From Collinsella aerofaciens (lineage in GTDB: Bacteria; Actinomycetota; Coriobacteriia; Coriobacteriales; Coriobacteriaceae): 11,588 nt of DNA. Position 1 is the first letter of the stretch. Every line of letters starts with the position of its first letter. Shown here piece after piece: positions 1-7,842 of the stretch. Both the position numbers and the translations under genes were made by a program. The DNA is taken from positions 1 through 11,588 of the forward strand of contig RKAY01000056.1 of the NCBI GenBank assembly GCA_014846205.1. Direction: 5' to 3'. The notes beneath the pieces were generated by a model. That model was given only the letters and a program-made list of their open reading frames with translations. It ran no database searches and had not been told where the DNA came from.

Positions 1-2826
1 AATCCTGCCGGCACCAATGGACTCGAGGTTGATAAAGAACACGCCGCGAAGCTTATCGCGATGAGAGGCCAGGAAAGCCTTCATGCCGGCACCATCGCAA
101 TCGGAAGCACCCGTTGCGACAAACCAAATATCATGTCCGAGCAACTCGTCGTCACCCATAGAGGCAACTGCCGCGAGCATATCCTCATTCGATGCACCGT
201 CGGAAGACGTGGCGCCGCCCTTCCAGCCGTCCTCATCATCTTCGAAGTTATCCCACGAACCGATGCCACGGCCAGACTTCTTGGCATCGTAGTCATCATC
301 GACACCAAGCCAGTCGCTCATGCTGTCCTGGTCGCTCTTTTTCTTGCGCCCAAACAGGCCGCCGATACCGCGCTTTTGGGGTTTCGGGGTGGTCGAGGGA
401 GCCGAGATAGTCTCGAGCGGCCGCACATCAGGTGCAACGGGCATAGAGGGCGCCACCGGCGCCGATGAGGGCTCCGAGCCCTGTGCCGTAACAAAGGGAT
501 CGTCAGTCTGCGCCGAAGGATCGGGCAGGTCAAACAGCGACGTACGAGACGCGACGTTGGCCTGCTGCATCGAGGGCAGCGACGGGTCGGGGACGGAGGC
601 CAGCGGCGACGATGAAGGCGCGGGCGCGGAGGCCGGATCGGGGATATTCATCTGCGTGCGCGACGGCACACGAGACGAAATCTGGGCCATAAGGGAGTCG
701 ACCGTCTCGTCCTGCGTGGGGACGACGTTGGCTACCGTGGCGCCGGGTTCACTCGGCGTGGGCATGGTGAAGATCTGCGTAGAGTAGGGCCTGGATTCAT
801 CAGTCTTGGGAGCTTCATCGACCGCAGAGGAGTTCGGCTCCACAACAGGCACCTCGATCTGCTCGGGCACATTGTCCTCAACAGAATCGGCCGCATCGTC
901 AACCGCGTCCTCGGTAGCGGCAGCTGCGTCCCCAGCCTCATCGGAGACGGAAATGGGCTCGGCGATCGCAGTGCCCTGCTTCTCGAACGTCATCGTGGCA
1001 TCGAAGGACACGGTGTTATCGACCGGCTGCTGCGCCTCAAAGGACGTCGTCGCCTCCGCGACGTCAGCGGACGTCGGCTGCGAGGCCTCGAAAGACGTCG
1101 TGGGGTCGGCAGGCGCCGGCCGCTCGGCCTCATTCTGCTCAAACTCCTGCGCCGCGCGCTCGCGCTCGGCCTCGGAAGCCTGTTGTTGGGCTATAGCCTC
1201 CTGCTCGGCAGCCTCGCGGGCAGCAGCGCGCTTTTCCTCAAAGTCGTCAACGAGCTTCTTGCCCTTCGCAAAGGCGCCCTTAAAGAAATTGGAGGCGCTG
1301 GCGCCAAGCGAGGAGAACGCGGAAGCGATATCGGCATGGGGCGTTGTCGAGGGGAGCTCGGCCGAGAAATCGGTATCGCTCTCGTAGGACACGCGCTGCG
1401 AATACTCGTCGTAGCCCTCATCGGCGGAATCGTCCTCTGCCTGTTCCGGAGTGGCGGGGGCAAGAATGTCGAGGCCGGCTGCGGGATCGAGTGCGGGCTC
1501 CGCCTCGGGCTCGACATCGGAGGACGGGGCAGACACGGGCTCGGCGGCTGCAGCGGGCACATCAGACACGGGCTCTTGAGCCTCGGAAATGGGCTCGGGC
1601 TCAAACGCCGGTTCCTCGCCTTCATCGTAAACAAGCGAGCAGGACTCGGGCAGCATGCCGAGCGCGCGAATGGCATCCGAGCCAAAGCGGATATTGCCGA
1701 CGGCATTGCGATAGAGTTTGGGCTCGGGCTCGACAGGCTCGACCGCTACGGGCTCCTCCGCCGGCCCGGCGGCGAGCGCCTCCTCGGTGGCCACCTCGGT
1801 CTGAACAGCCTGGTCCTGAGCCTCGGGCGCGATGGTACCGATCAGCGTCGCGTCAGCAGAAGCACCCTCGAAGCCGTCGATCTGCTCATCGGGCGCCTCA
1901 TCCTGCTCGGGATCGGCAGCAAGCGGCTGTCCGAACTCGTCCTCGGTATAGCTCGGCTCCTCATATTCGATGGTGTTGCCATAATCGTTTTGCTGCTGCG
2001 CCGCGGCATACTCGGCCGCGGCACGCGCCATTTCCTCGGCCCGGCGCTTTTGCTCGCCAAAATACGTATCGAACGGAATGTCGTTGGGAAATTCATTTTC
2101 ACCCTGATAAGGGGCAACGTTGTCCATAACGCCGAGCATGGCGGCAACAGAAGACTTGTTGCACACCGATCCAGACGTATAGGGAAGCACGAAACGGTTG
2201 GCAATGATATTTGCCGCGTTGGCAAGCGCCACCAGCGAAGCGAGAATCGCAACAATCCACAGCAGGACCTTCAACGCACCGGGAAGCGGCAGAATACGCA
2301 GGATGGCAATGGCCGCGGGGGCAACTGTGGCAATCGGGAGCAGCTTGGCGATCAGCGCTCGATACGGTGCATAAGACTCGCGAGCGAGCAGCTCGGCGCG
2401 CGGGGAGTCATAGTGCGCCACGACGACGACCGGGCGGTTGCGCGGAGAGGCAAGCGGGCCCGACGCCTTGTGGTAGGCGATGACGTTTTGGCTCACGCCC
2501 GTCTTGCCCAGGCGCGAGATCACAGGACGACCGGTTCGCTCGAGCACATAGAGCGCGGCGCCGACAATCGCCAGCAAGGTGCCGACCAAACCGACGCCTC
2601 CGCCGATACCCATAAGCAAGGCGCCCGCAAAAGCCAAAATACCCGTTACGGCAAACGCCAGCCTGCTGGGTGCTGGAGCATTAAACTCCTGCACCTCGGG
2701 ATCAAAACCGTGGTTGCGAAAGATTTGAGCGATATCCTCGGCAGCCAAACGCTCCTCTTCGCTGCACGCGGGCGTGATGCCGGTGTTCTGCAGCAGGTGG
2801 TTAATATAATTCTGGGTGTTCGCCAT
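1..2826 (-). CDS. Membrane-anchored M28-like peptidase with giant acidic insert (partial, 3' end missing)
   Basis: The frame is open for 942 codons to the left edge, so the C-terminus is missing. The start is ATG at 2826, with a weak GGAG Shine-Dalgarno five bases upstream. Residues 1-55 are soluble. Hydrophobic segments lie at about 56-78 and 80-98. A conserved M28 strand VVVVAHYDSP follows at 133-142 (H138, D140). A second hydrophobic hairpin (about 160-204) precedes GSVCNKSSVAAML (218-230), which resembles the M28 GAxDNxSGVAxLL motif. Residues about 243-890 are acidic, Pro/Ala/Glu-rich low complexity, including a charged helical stretch (516-568) and repeated TTSFEA motifs. The fold resumes at DIWFVATG (899-906) and FINLESIG (931-938), as in M28 enzymes. 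M28 proteins are zinc aminopeptidases or carboxypeptidases. Here the bridging Asp is Cys222, the Glu-Glu pair is Ser908-Asp909, and the later Asp is Glu935, so ordinary activity is doubtful. All soluble parts should lie on one membrane side, probably the cytoplasm. Fold assignment is fairly sure; function is unknown. Confidence 0.8.
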   Translation of the reverse strand, partial: MANTQNYINHLLQNTGITPACSEEERLAAEDIAQIFRNHGFDPEVQEFNAPAPSRLAFAVTGILAFAGALLMGIGGGVGLVGTLLAIVGAALYVLERTGRPVISRLGKTGVSQNVIAYHKASGPLASPRNRPVVVVAHYDSPRAELLARESYAPYRALIAKLLPIATVAPAAIAILRILPLPGALKVLLWIVAILASLVALANAANIIANRFVLPYTSGSVCNKSSVAAMLGVMDNVAPYQGENEFPNDIPFDTYFGEQKRRAEEMARAAAEYAAAQQQNDYGNTIEYEEPSYTEDEFGQPLAADPEQDEAPDEQIDGFEGASADATLIGTIAPEAQDQAVQTEVATEEALAAGPAEEPVAVEPVEPEPKLYRNAVGNIRFGSDAIRALGMLPESCSLVYDEGEEPAFEPEPISEAQEPVSDVPAAAAEPVSAPSSDVEPEAEPALDPAAGLDILAPATPEQAEDDSADEGYDEYSQRVSYESDTDFSAELPSTTPHADIASAFSSLGASASNFFKGAFAKGKKLVDDFEEKRAAAREAAEQEAIAQQQASEAERERAAQEFEQNEAERPAPADPTTSFEASQPTSADVAEATTSFEAQQPVDNTVSFDATMTFEKQGTAIAEPISVSDEAGDAAAATEDAVDDAADSVEDNVPEQIEVPVVEPNSSAVDEAPKTDESRPYSTQIFTMPTPSEPGATVANVVPTQDETVDSLMAQISSRVPSRTQMNIPDPASAPAPSSSPLASVPDPSLPSMQQANVASRTSLFDLPDPSAQTDDPFVTAQGSEPSSAPVAPSMPVAPDVRPLETISAPSTTPKPQKRGIGGLFGRKKKSDQDSMSDWLGVDDDYDAKKSGRGIGSWDNFEDDEDGWKGGATSSDGASNEDMLAAVASMGDDELLGHDIWFVATGASDCDGAGMKAFLASHRDKLRGVFFINLESIGAGRI

Positions 2827-3024
2827 GTGCGCTCCACATCCATAATCCGACAAATAGGCCCAATGCATGCACATTAGGACCGTATATAGTCGAAAGTATA
2901 CCCCGAGCGGACGCAAACGGCGGAATTCCGGTTACGTTAACGCCCCATACGGACATGGATATAGCCTAATCTCCATATCGGACTAAAATCATGGCATCGA
3001 ACAACCTTCTCATGCGAGGATTCT
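2827..3024. promoter_or_regulatory. Divergent intergenic region between M28-like gene and WYL pair
   Basis: This gap of about 200 bases must hold the promoters of both flanking genes. On the minus strand a good -10 hexamer TATACT lies at 2895-2900, but no convincing -35 is seen at the right distance. On the plus strand TAAAAT at 2984-2989 is a possible -10 for the first WYL gene, again with a poor -35. Short imperfect inverted arms ATGGA/TCCAT (2955-2959 and 2972-2976) could be an operator, since WYL regulators are often autoregulated, but they are too short to be convincing. Confidence 0.4.
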
Positions 3025-4047
3025 ATGACGGCAAGCACAACGACCGCAGCAAATAAAAAGAGTTCGGCAGAGCCGGGCTACGACAAAACTGCCCAGCGTA
3101 TCCTCAATCTTTTCTTCGTACTCAACAGTTCTCCCGAACCGCTGACTACCGAGCAGATCGTTTTGGACTCCGATTTGGGCTACGGCTCGGGCAATATCGA
3201 TTCGGACAAACGCAAGTTTCGTCGTGACCGCGAAAAACTACTCGAGCGCGGCATCGTGATTAAGGAGGTTCGCGCTCCCGGCTCCCAGGAAACCGAAGAA
3301 AGTGCCTGGGCCGTCGACCGTGACCACACGTTTGCCGCCGGCGGCCTGATTACCGCCGAGGACGCAGACATCCTTATGGACGCCATAGACCAGATGCTCG
3401 CCGCCGGATCGTCCACTTTTTCCACCCCGCTCGCCGATATTCGGTCCAAGATCGCATACCTGACCGGCGAGGCGGACGTCCCGGAGACGCCCGCCCTGCG
3501 CTCTCCTATGGTTGATGCCGTATGGAGCGCTTTCGCCGAGCGTTGCGCGCTGCGCTTTCTGTATCAAAACGGACGCGGGGAACAGCGTCAACGCACCGTC
3601 TGCGTCTACGGCATGTTCGAGCGCGAGGGCATTTCGTATTTCTGCGGTCTGGATGATGCATCCGGTACCGTTAGGACATTTCGCTGCGACCGCATCGTCC
3701 GCGCCTGGAAACCTTCCGGCTCCTACACTATCCCCAGTGACTTTAACCTCAATGACCAGCTGTTCTTTGAGTTCGATTTTGCCGACCGCGACCCCATCGC
3801 GGCCACATTCTCGTTTGCGGCCGAAACGCCGGCGGACATGGTCCACGCCCTCACGCAAGGACGCGGAAACCTCGATCGCGCAGACAAAAGATGGACATGG
3901 ACCGTTGGTGTGCGCGACCTAGATGCCGCCGCTTCATTTTGTATGGAGCACAGCGCCGACAGCATGAGGCCCGTAGCGCCCGATGCACTCAAACAGGCTT
4001 GGAATCGCCTCATCGAAAGGACGGTGAACGCCCATGTCTGTGCGTAA
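3025..4047 (+). CDS. pafB: WYL-domain transcriptional regulator, PafB-like
   Basis: A 340-residue DNA-binding regulator. Residues about 22-80 form a winged helix-turn-helix, with TTEQIV in the recognition region and FRRDREKLLERGI (65-77), typical of PafB-type proteins. Residues about 165-235 form a WYL domain: ISYFCGLD (203-210) stands at the WYL position, followed by RTFRCDRI (217-224). A C-terminal extension domain follows, as in PafB/PafC. The start is ATG at 3025 with GAGGA four bases upstream; the spacing is a little short. The next gene overlaps its last 14 bases in another frame, so the two are probably one translationally coupled operon. In mycobacteria PafB and PafC form a heterodimer that activates RecA/LexA-independent DNA-damage genes, and WYL domains are thought to sense a nucleic-acid ligand. 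The family call is strong. The orthology to PafB rests on the pairing and on the sequence pattern only. Confidence 0.8.
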   Translation: MTASTTTAANKKSSAEPGYDKTAQRILNLFFVLNSSPEPLTTEQIVLDSDLGYGSGNIDSDKRKFRRDREKLLERGIVIKEVRAPGSQETEESAWAVDRDHTFAAGGLITAEDADILMDAIDQMLAAGSSTFSTPLADIRSKIAYLTGEADVPETPALRSPMVDAVWSAFAERCALRFLYQNGRGEQRQRTVCVYGMFEREGISYFCGLDDASGTVRTFRCDRIVRAWKPSGSYTIPSDFNLNDQLFFEFDFADRDPIAATFSFAAETPADMVHALTQGRGNLDRADKRWTWTVGVRDLDAAASFCMEHSADSMRPVAPDALKQAWNRLIERTVNAHVCA

Positions 4048-4951
4048 ACTCACGAGCGAGCAAAGGCTCTCGCGCGCCATCGACATCATGGAAGCCCTCT
4101 ACGCCGCTGGCGAGAAGGGCATGGATCGCAGTAAAATCTGCAGTCGCTTCGACATCACTGGTACTTCACTCGATGAGATTATCGGCATCATTTCGACGCT
4201 CGCCGACCGCGAATCGGGGGCACGCGTCATCTGCGAATGCCGTGACGAGCGCGTCATTCTGACGGGCGAGGCAGGCCGTGTGCTGCCGTTGCGTCTCAGT
4301 GTGGCCGAGGGCGCCGTACTCAACCATGAACTTGAGTCGTTAGGCATCGAACCGGCAACGGCAGCGCGCATCCGCCGCGCGCTTCTGCCCGAGGAACTGG
4401 GGTATAACCAGCGCGTTGTCGACACCGTTGCGCGCGGCTCCCATTGGCAGCAGCTCAATTGCGCCATCCAGGACGGCGTTCGCTGCCGTATCGCCTATCG
4501 CTCGCTTGGCGACGAGCACGCGCGGGAGCGTACCATTGACCCCCTGCGCATTATGACGAACGGCGATAGCATGTACCTGGTAGCCTGGGACACCGAGCAG
4601 GATGCGCAGCGCCGCTATCGCCTCGACAAGATCGAGGATATCGTCCTGACCGACGGCTCGGTCGAGCGGCACCACTCAAAGATTACGACCCTTCAAGACT
4701 CGCTTGCGAAAGCGGGGCGCGAAACAAAGCTCGCGATGCCGCTCGATCTTGCCGACCATCTAGACTGGGCGGGCATCACATCGGCCAACCGGGCTGACGA
4801 GGACACGGCAATCGTAACCGTTCGCTACACGTCCGAAGCGTGGCTATTTGCCCAAGTTGTGGCAAAGGGCGGAGCCATCCGCATCATGGATGACCCCGCC
4901 CTGTCAAAGCGCCTGTGCGACTATGCGGAGACGCTCGCCTGTCCGCTCTAA
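4034..4951 (+). CDS. pafC: WYL-domain transcriptional regulator, PafC-like
   Basis: A 305-residue partner of the preceding regulator. Residues about 8-75 form a helix-turn-helix region of the PafC kind. A linker follows, and then a clear WYL domain at about 138-210: IDPLRIMTNGDSMYLVAWD (168-186) and RRYRLDKI (193-200) carry the conserved Pro, Gly, YLV, Arg and RLD/I positions. A WYL-associated C-terminal domain follows (about 228-300). The start is ATG at 4034, inside the 3' end of the first WYL gene. The sequence GAAAGGA at 4015-4021 is a possible but distant ribosome site, which favours coupling. The TAA stop overlaps the stop of the convergent helicase gene. It probably acts with the upstream protein as a damage-responsive heterodimeric activator. 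A generic WYL regulator of some other process cannot be excluded. Confidence 0.8.
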   Translation: MSVRKLTSEQRLSRAIDIMEALYAAGEKGMDRSKICSRFDITGTSLDEIIGIISTLADRESGARVICECRDERVILTGEAGRVLPLRLSVAEGAVLNHELESLGIEPATAARIRRALLPEELGYNQRVVDTVARGSHWQQLNCAIQDGVRCRIAYRSLGDEHARERTIDPLRIMTNGDSMYLVAWDTEQDAQRRYRLDKIEDIVLTDGSVERHHSKITTLQDSLAKAGRETKLAMPLDLADHLDWAGITSANRADEDTAIVTVRYTSEAWLFAQVVAKGGAIRIMDDPALSKRLCDYAETLACPL

Positions 4952-7842
4952 TGTCGTCGGTCGTGCGCCTGTCGCCATAGCTGCAGGTAGTGGCCGATCT
5001 GGGCTGACTCGATACGCTGGTATGAACTGGTGGGCAGCGATGTCAAAAACTTCTTGCCATACCCCTTCGTCACCAGGCGAGGATCCGCCAAGATCAGCAC
5101 ACCGCTATCGGTCGACGAGCGAATCAAACGCCCCGCGGCCTGCTTGACCTCGAGCACCGCCTCGGGTAGCGAATAGCGCGCCCAAGCGCGGTCCTCGCGC
5201 AGGTTACGCTCGCAGGAGAGCGGATCGGTAGGGCTGGAGAACGGCAGCTTGGGAATGATGACACATCGCAGCGTCTCACCGCTGGCGTCAAAGCCCTCCC
5301 AAAAGGCCTTGAGAGCGAAGAGCGACGAAGCCGGCTCATTGATAAACCGGTCGCGTAGGCGACGAGGAGATGAGTTGCGTTGTTGGCAGTTGAGCTCCAG
5401 ACCCGCACGGGCAAGCTTGGGCTCAACGCGAGCGTACAGGTCCTCCATGTCGCGCCGGTTGGTGAACAGCGTGAGCACCGATCCGCCCATGGCGAGGTGC
5501 GCATCGACCAGCACATGTTCAAGGGATGCCAGATATGCCTCGCGGTCGCGCGGATCGGGAATATCTCCGGCGACCACTACGGCCATGTTCGAATCGAAGT
5601 CGTAGCTCGAATCAAGATGGAGCGACGATGACGTCGACGCACCGATGCGATCGAGCCCGACAGCATGGTTGAAGTGCTCAAAGCTTTTGGACACCGTCAT
5701 GGTCGCTGAGGCAAAGATAGCCGTGTGAACCTCGGGCAGCCACTCGGTTGCCAAGGCCTCGCCAATGTCGATGCGCTCTGCGGTCATCGACTCTCCGCCG
5801 GCACGCAGCCTGCAATTGACCTGCAGGGAGTACACATAGTGTTCATCGGTGCCATCAATGATGAGTTTGAGGTTCTCGGCCAGCTCGTGCAGGCGGCGCG
5901 AGATTTCACCCAGGTCGACAACGACCTCGGGCTTGTCGGCAGCGACGGCTTGCACCAGCGCGTCGACGCTCTTGTCAGCCTGTTCCAATGCGTCGATGGC
6001 AGCGTAGGCCGACTGCAGGAAATCACGCCAGTCGTCCGACTCGCGCAGCTCCGGACCTATCCACAGGTTCGCGTTGTCATAGCCCCCGCGGGCACGGCGG
6101 CCAAGCTCGCGGACACCATCAAATACGTCGGCGATCGCCATGCTCGCGCGGGCAACCGTCGACGTCGCTTTGGCAGTAAGTCCCAGGTAGAGCGTAGAGC
6201 CCTCGGATGTCGCCAAATCGCGGGAGACCTGGCTCAACGCACCGGTGCTCGAACCGCCCAGACGCTCAAACAGAACGCGCGATTCGTCCGCCGAGACCAC
6301 GCGCGCCCACTGACGACGTGCCTCGCGCTCGATAGAATGGGCCTCGTCGATTACCCAATGACGAATCGGAGGCAAAATCCTTCCCTCGGCCGCAACATTG
6401 CGGAACAGCAGAGAATGATTCGTAACAACTACATCGGCATGCGCCGCGCGACGGCGTGCACCGTGGACGAGGCATTTATCAGGGAAAAACGGGCAGAGGC
6501 GACGAGCGCACTCGCGCGAGGCCGTCGTAAAGTCGGGACGGTTGACGCTGCGCCAGCGAATGCCAAGCGAATCAAGGTCGCCGTCGGCTGACTGGCAGAC
6601 GTATGCCATGATCACGGCAACCGCCGTAAGCGTGTCGGCGGGATCACGTTTGGTTGTAATTTCGACTTGGCTGCGGCTCATACGCTCAAGCTTGCGCAAA
6701 CACGGATAGTGGTCGTATCCCTTCAATGCGCAAAACGACAAGCCACCCGGCAGTTGCTCGGCAAGTTTTGGCAGCTCATGATACATGAGCTGGTCGGCGA
6801 GGTTATTCGATTTGGTCGCAATGCCAACGGTGATGTTATTACGCCGCGCCGCCTCGGCGAACGGCACCAGATACGCCATCGATTTACCGACGCCCGTGCC
6901 CGCCTCGATCACGCGATGGGTACCCGTGACCAGCGCATCGCGCACCTCGAGCGCCATTGCGATCTGCTCATCACGCGGCTCGTAGGTGGGATACATGCGA
7001 TTGACCAGGCCACCTGGCGCATAGTCCGCCTCAATCTCCTCACGACTCGGCATCTTGAGGACCGGAAGTTCGTCTGCGTCCACCCGATCGTCGGCGCGAT
7101 CTGCCTTGAGAACGTCAGCGCGAGCTGCGCTGAGAGAGAAGATGGGCCCGGGGTTCTGCCCCGCCAAGAACGAAAAGATAGGACGATAGGACCAGGGCAC
7201 ATCGGGGTGCATGTCGGCCAGGCGCGCCATAAGGCCTTGGGGCAAGTCGGTGAGTGCCACGAGCAACACGCGCCACACGCCGCACAGGGCATCGACATCG
7301 GCGTTGGCGCGGTGCGAAACCGAATCGCAGCCGAACAGGTCGGCCATAAAAGACAGCTTGTGCGAAGCCAAGCGCGGAAGCGCGATGCGCGACAGCGCCA
7401 ATGAATCAATCCAGATATCGCTCACGTTGACACCGCCCTTAACCGACTCGATAAACGATCGGTCGAAGGTGGCGTTATGCGCGATCACCGGGCATCCGCC
7501 GACAAAATCGGCGAGGGCAGACACGGCCTCAACGGCTGACGGAGCATCGGCCACGTCAGCGTTCGTGATGCTTGTGAGCTCGGTAATCTCGGCGGGAATC
7601 AGCTGCCTGGGATGCACAAAAGTATCAAAACGCTCTACGACCTCGCGGCCCGAAAGACGGGCCGCGGAAATCTCGATAAGTTCGTTGTCTTGCACCGACA
7701 AACCCGTGGTCTCGGTATCGAGGACGATGACATCCTCCTCGATTAGACCGAACGACTGCGTCTTGGCGCGCTCGGCAAGCGTGGCATAGGCATCGATGAC
7801 AAATTTCGGCGTTCCAGGAGATACAGCGTCCTCGATTAGCAT
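4948..7842 (-). CDS. dinG: DinG-family ATP-dependent helicase with N-terminal DEDDh exonuclease domain
   Basis: A 964-residue fusion of a DnaQ-like 3'-5' exonuclease and an XPD/DinG superfamily-2 helicase. The exonuclease (about 36-195) has all DEDDh motifs: LDTET (D42, E44), HNATFD (H122, D127) and HRANAD (H177, D182). The helicase has Walker A EAGTGVGKS (313-321), Walker B DEAH (499-502), ASATM (711-715) and motif VI QAAGRLIRS (901-909). Between motifs Ia and II, C381, C445, C450 and C457 are placed like the 4Fe-4S ligands of E. coli DinG. DinG unwinds 5' overhang duplexes, R-loops and D-loops during repair and replication conflicts. The ATG at 7842 lies inside the 3' end of ddl, and its own Shine-Dalgarno is poor, so translation is probably coupled to ddl. 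The 3' end overlaps the stop of the convergent WYL gene. No catalytic residue appears lost. Confidence 0.93.
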   Translation of the reverse strand: MLIEDAVSPGTPKFVIDAYATLAERAKTQSFGLIEEDVIVLDTETTGLSVQDNELIEISAARLSGREVVERFDTFVHPRQLIPAEITELTSITNADVADAPSAVEAVSALADFVGGCPVIAHNATFDRSFIESVKGGVNVSDIWIDSLALSRIALPRLASHKLSFMADLFGCDSVSHRANADVDALCGVWRVLLVALTDLPQGLMARLADMHPDVPWSYRPIFSFLAGQNPGPIFSLSAARADVLKADRADDRVDADELPVLKMPSREEIEADYAPGGLVNRMYPTYEPRDEQIAMALEVRDALVTGTHRVIEAGTGVGKSMAYLVPFAEAARRNNITVGIATKSNNLADQLMYHELPKLAEQLPGGLSFCALKGYDHYPCLRKLERMSRSQVEITTKRDPADTLTAVAVIMAYVCQSADGDLDSLGIRWRSVNRPDFTTASRECARRLCPFFPDKCLVHGARRRAAHADVVVTNHSLLFRNVAAEGRILPPIRHWVIDEAHSIEREARRQWARVVSADESRVLFERLGGSSTGALSQVSRDLATSEGSTLYLGLTAKATSTVARASMAIADVFDGVRELGRRARGGYDNANLWIGPELRESDDWRDFLQSAYAAIDALEQADKSVDALVQAVAADKPEVVVDLGEISRRLHELAENLKLIIDGTDEHYVYSLQVNCRLRAGGESMTAERIDIGEALATEWLPEVHTAIFASATMTVSKSFEHFNHAVGLDRIGASTSSSLHLDSSYDFDSNMAVVVAGDIPDPRDREAYLASLEHVLVDAHLAMGGSVLTLFTNRRDMEDLYARVEPKLARAGLELNCQQRNSSPRRLRDRFINEPASSLFALKAFWEGFDASGETLRCVIIPKLPFSSPTDPLSCERNLREDRAWARYSLPEAVLEVKQAAGRLIRSSTDSGVLILADPRLVTKGYGKKFLTSLPTSSYQRIESAQIGHYLQLWRQAHDRRH

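Noticed and set aside
2840..2862. TTGTCGGAT on the minus strand upstream of the M28-like gene, resembling the first half of the PafBC promoter motif
   Set aside because: The first seven bases fit TTGTCRG, but the TANNNT element is missing at the required distance, and the site lies downstream of the better -10 hexamer.
1183..2877. A 564-codon open frame on the plus strand, with other plus-strand frames at 61-468, 320-787 and 806-1387
   Set aside because: These lie opposite the 942-codon minus-strand frame that carries M28 motifs and membrane segments. Their products are Arg/Gly/Leu-rich without recognisable domains, as expected for antisense shadows in GC-rich DNA.
2907..2983. Three copies of CGGAC in the divergent intergenic region
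   Set aside because: The copies are too short and irregularly spaced (42 and 29 bases) to distinguish from chance in GC-rich DNA.
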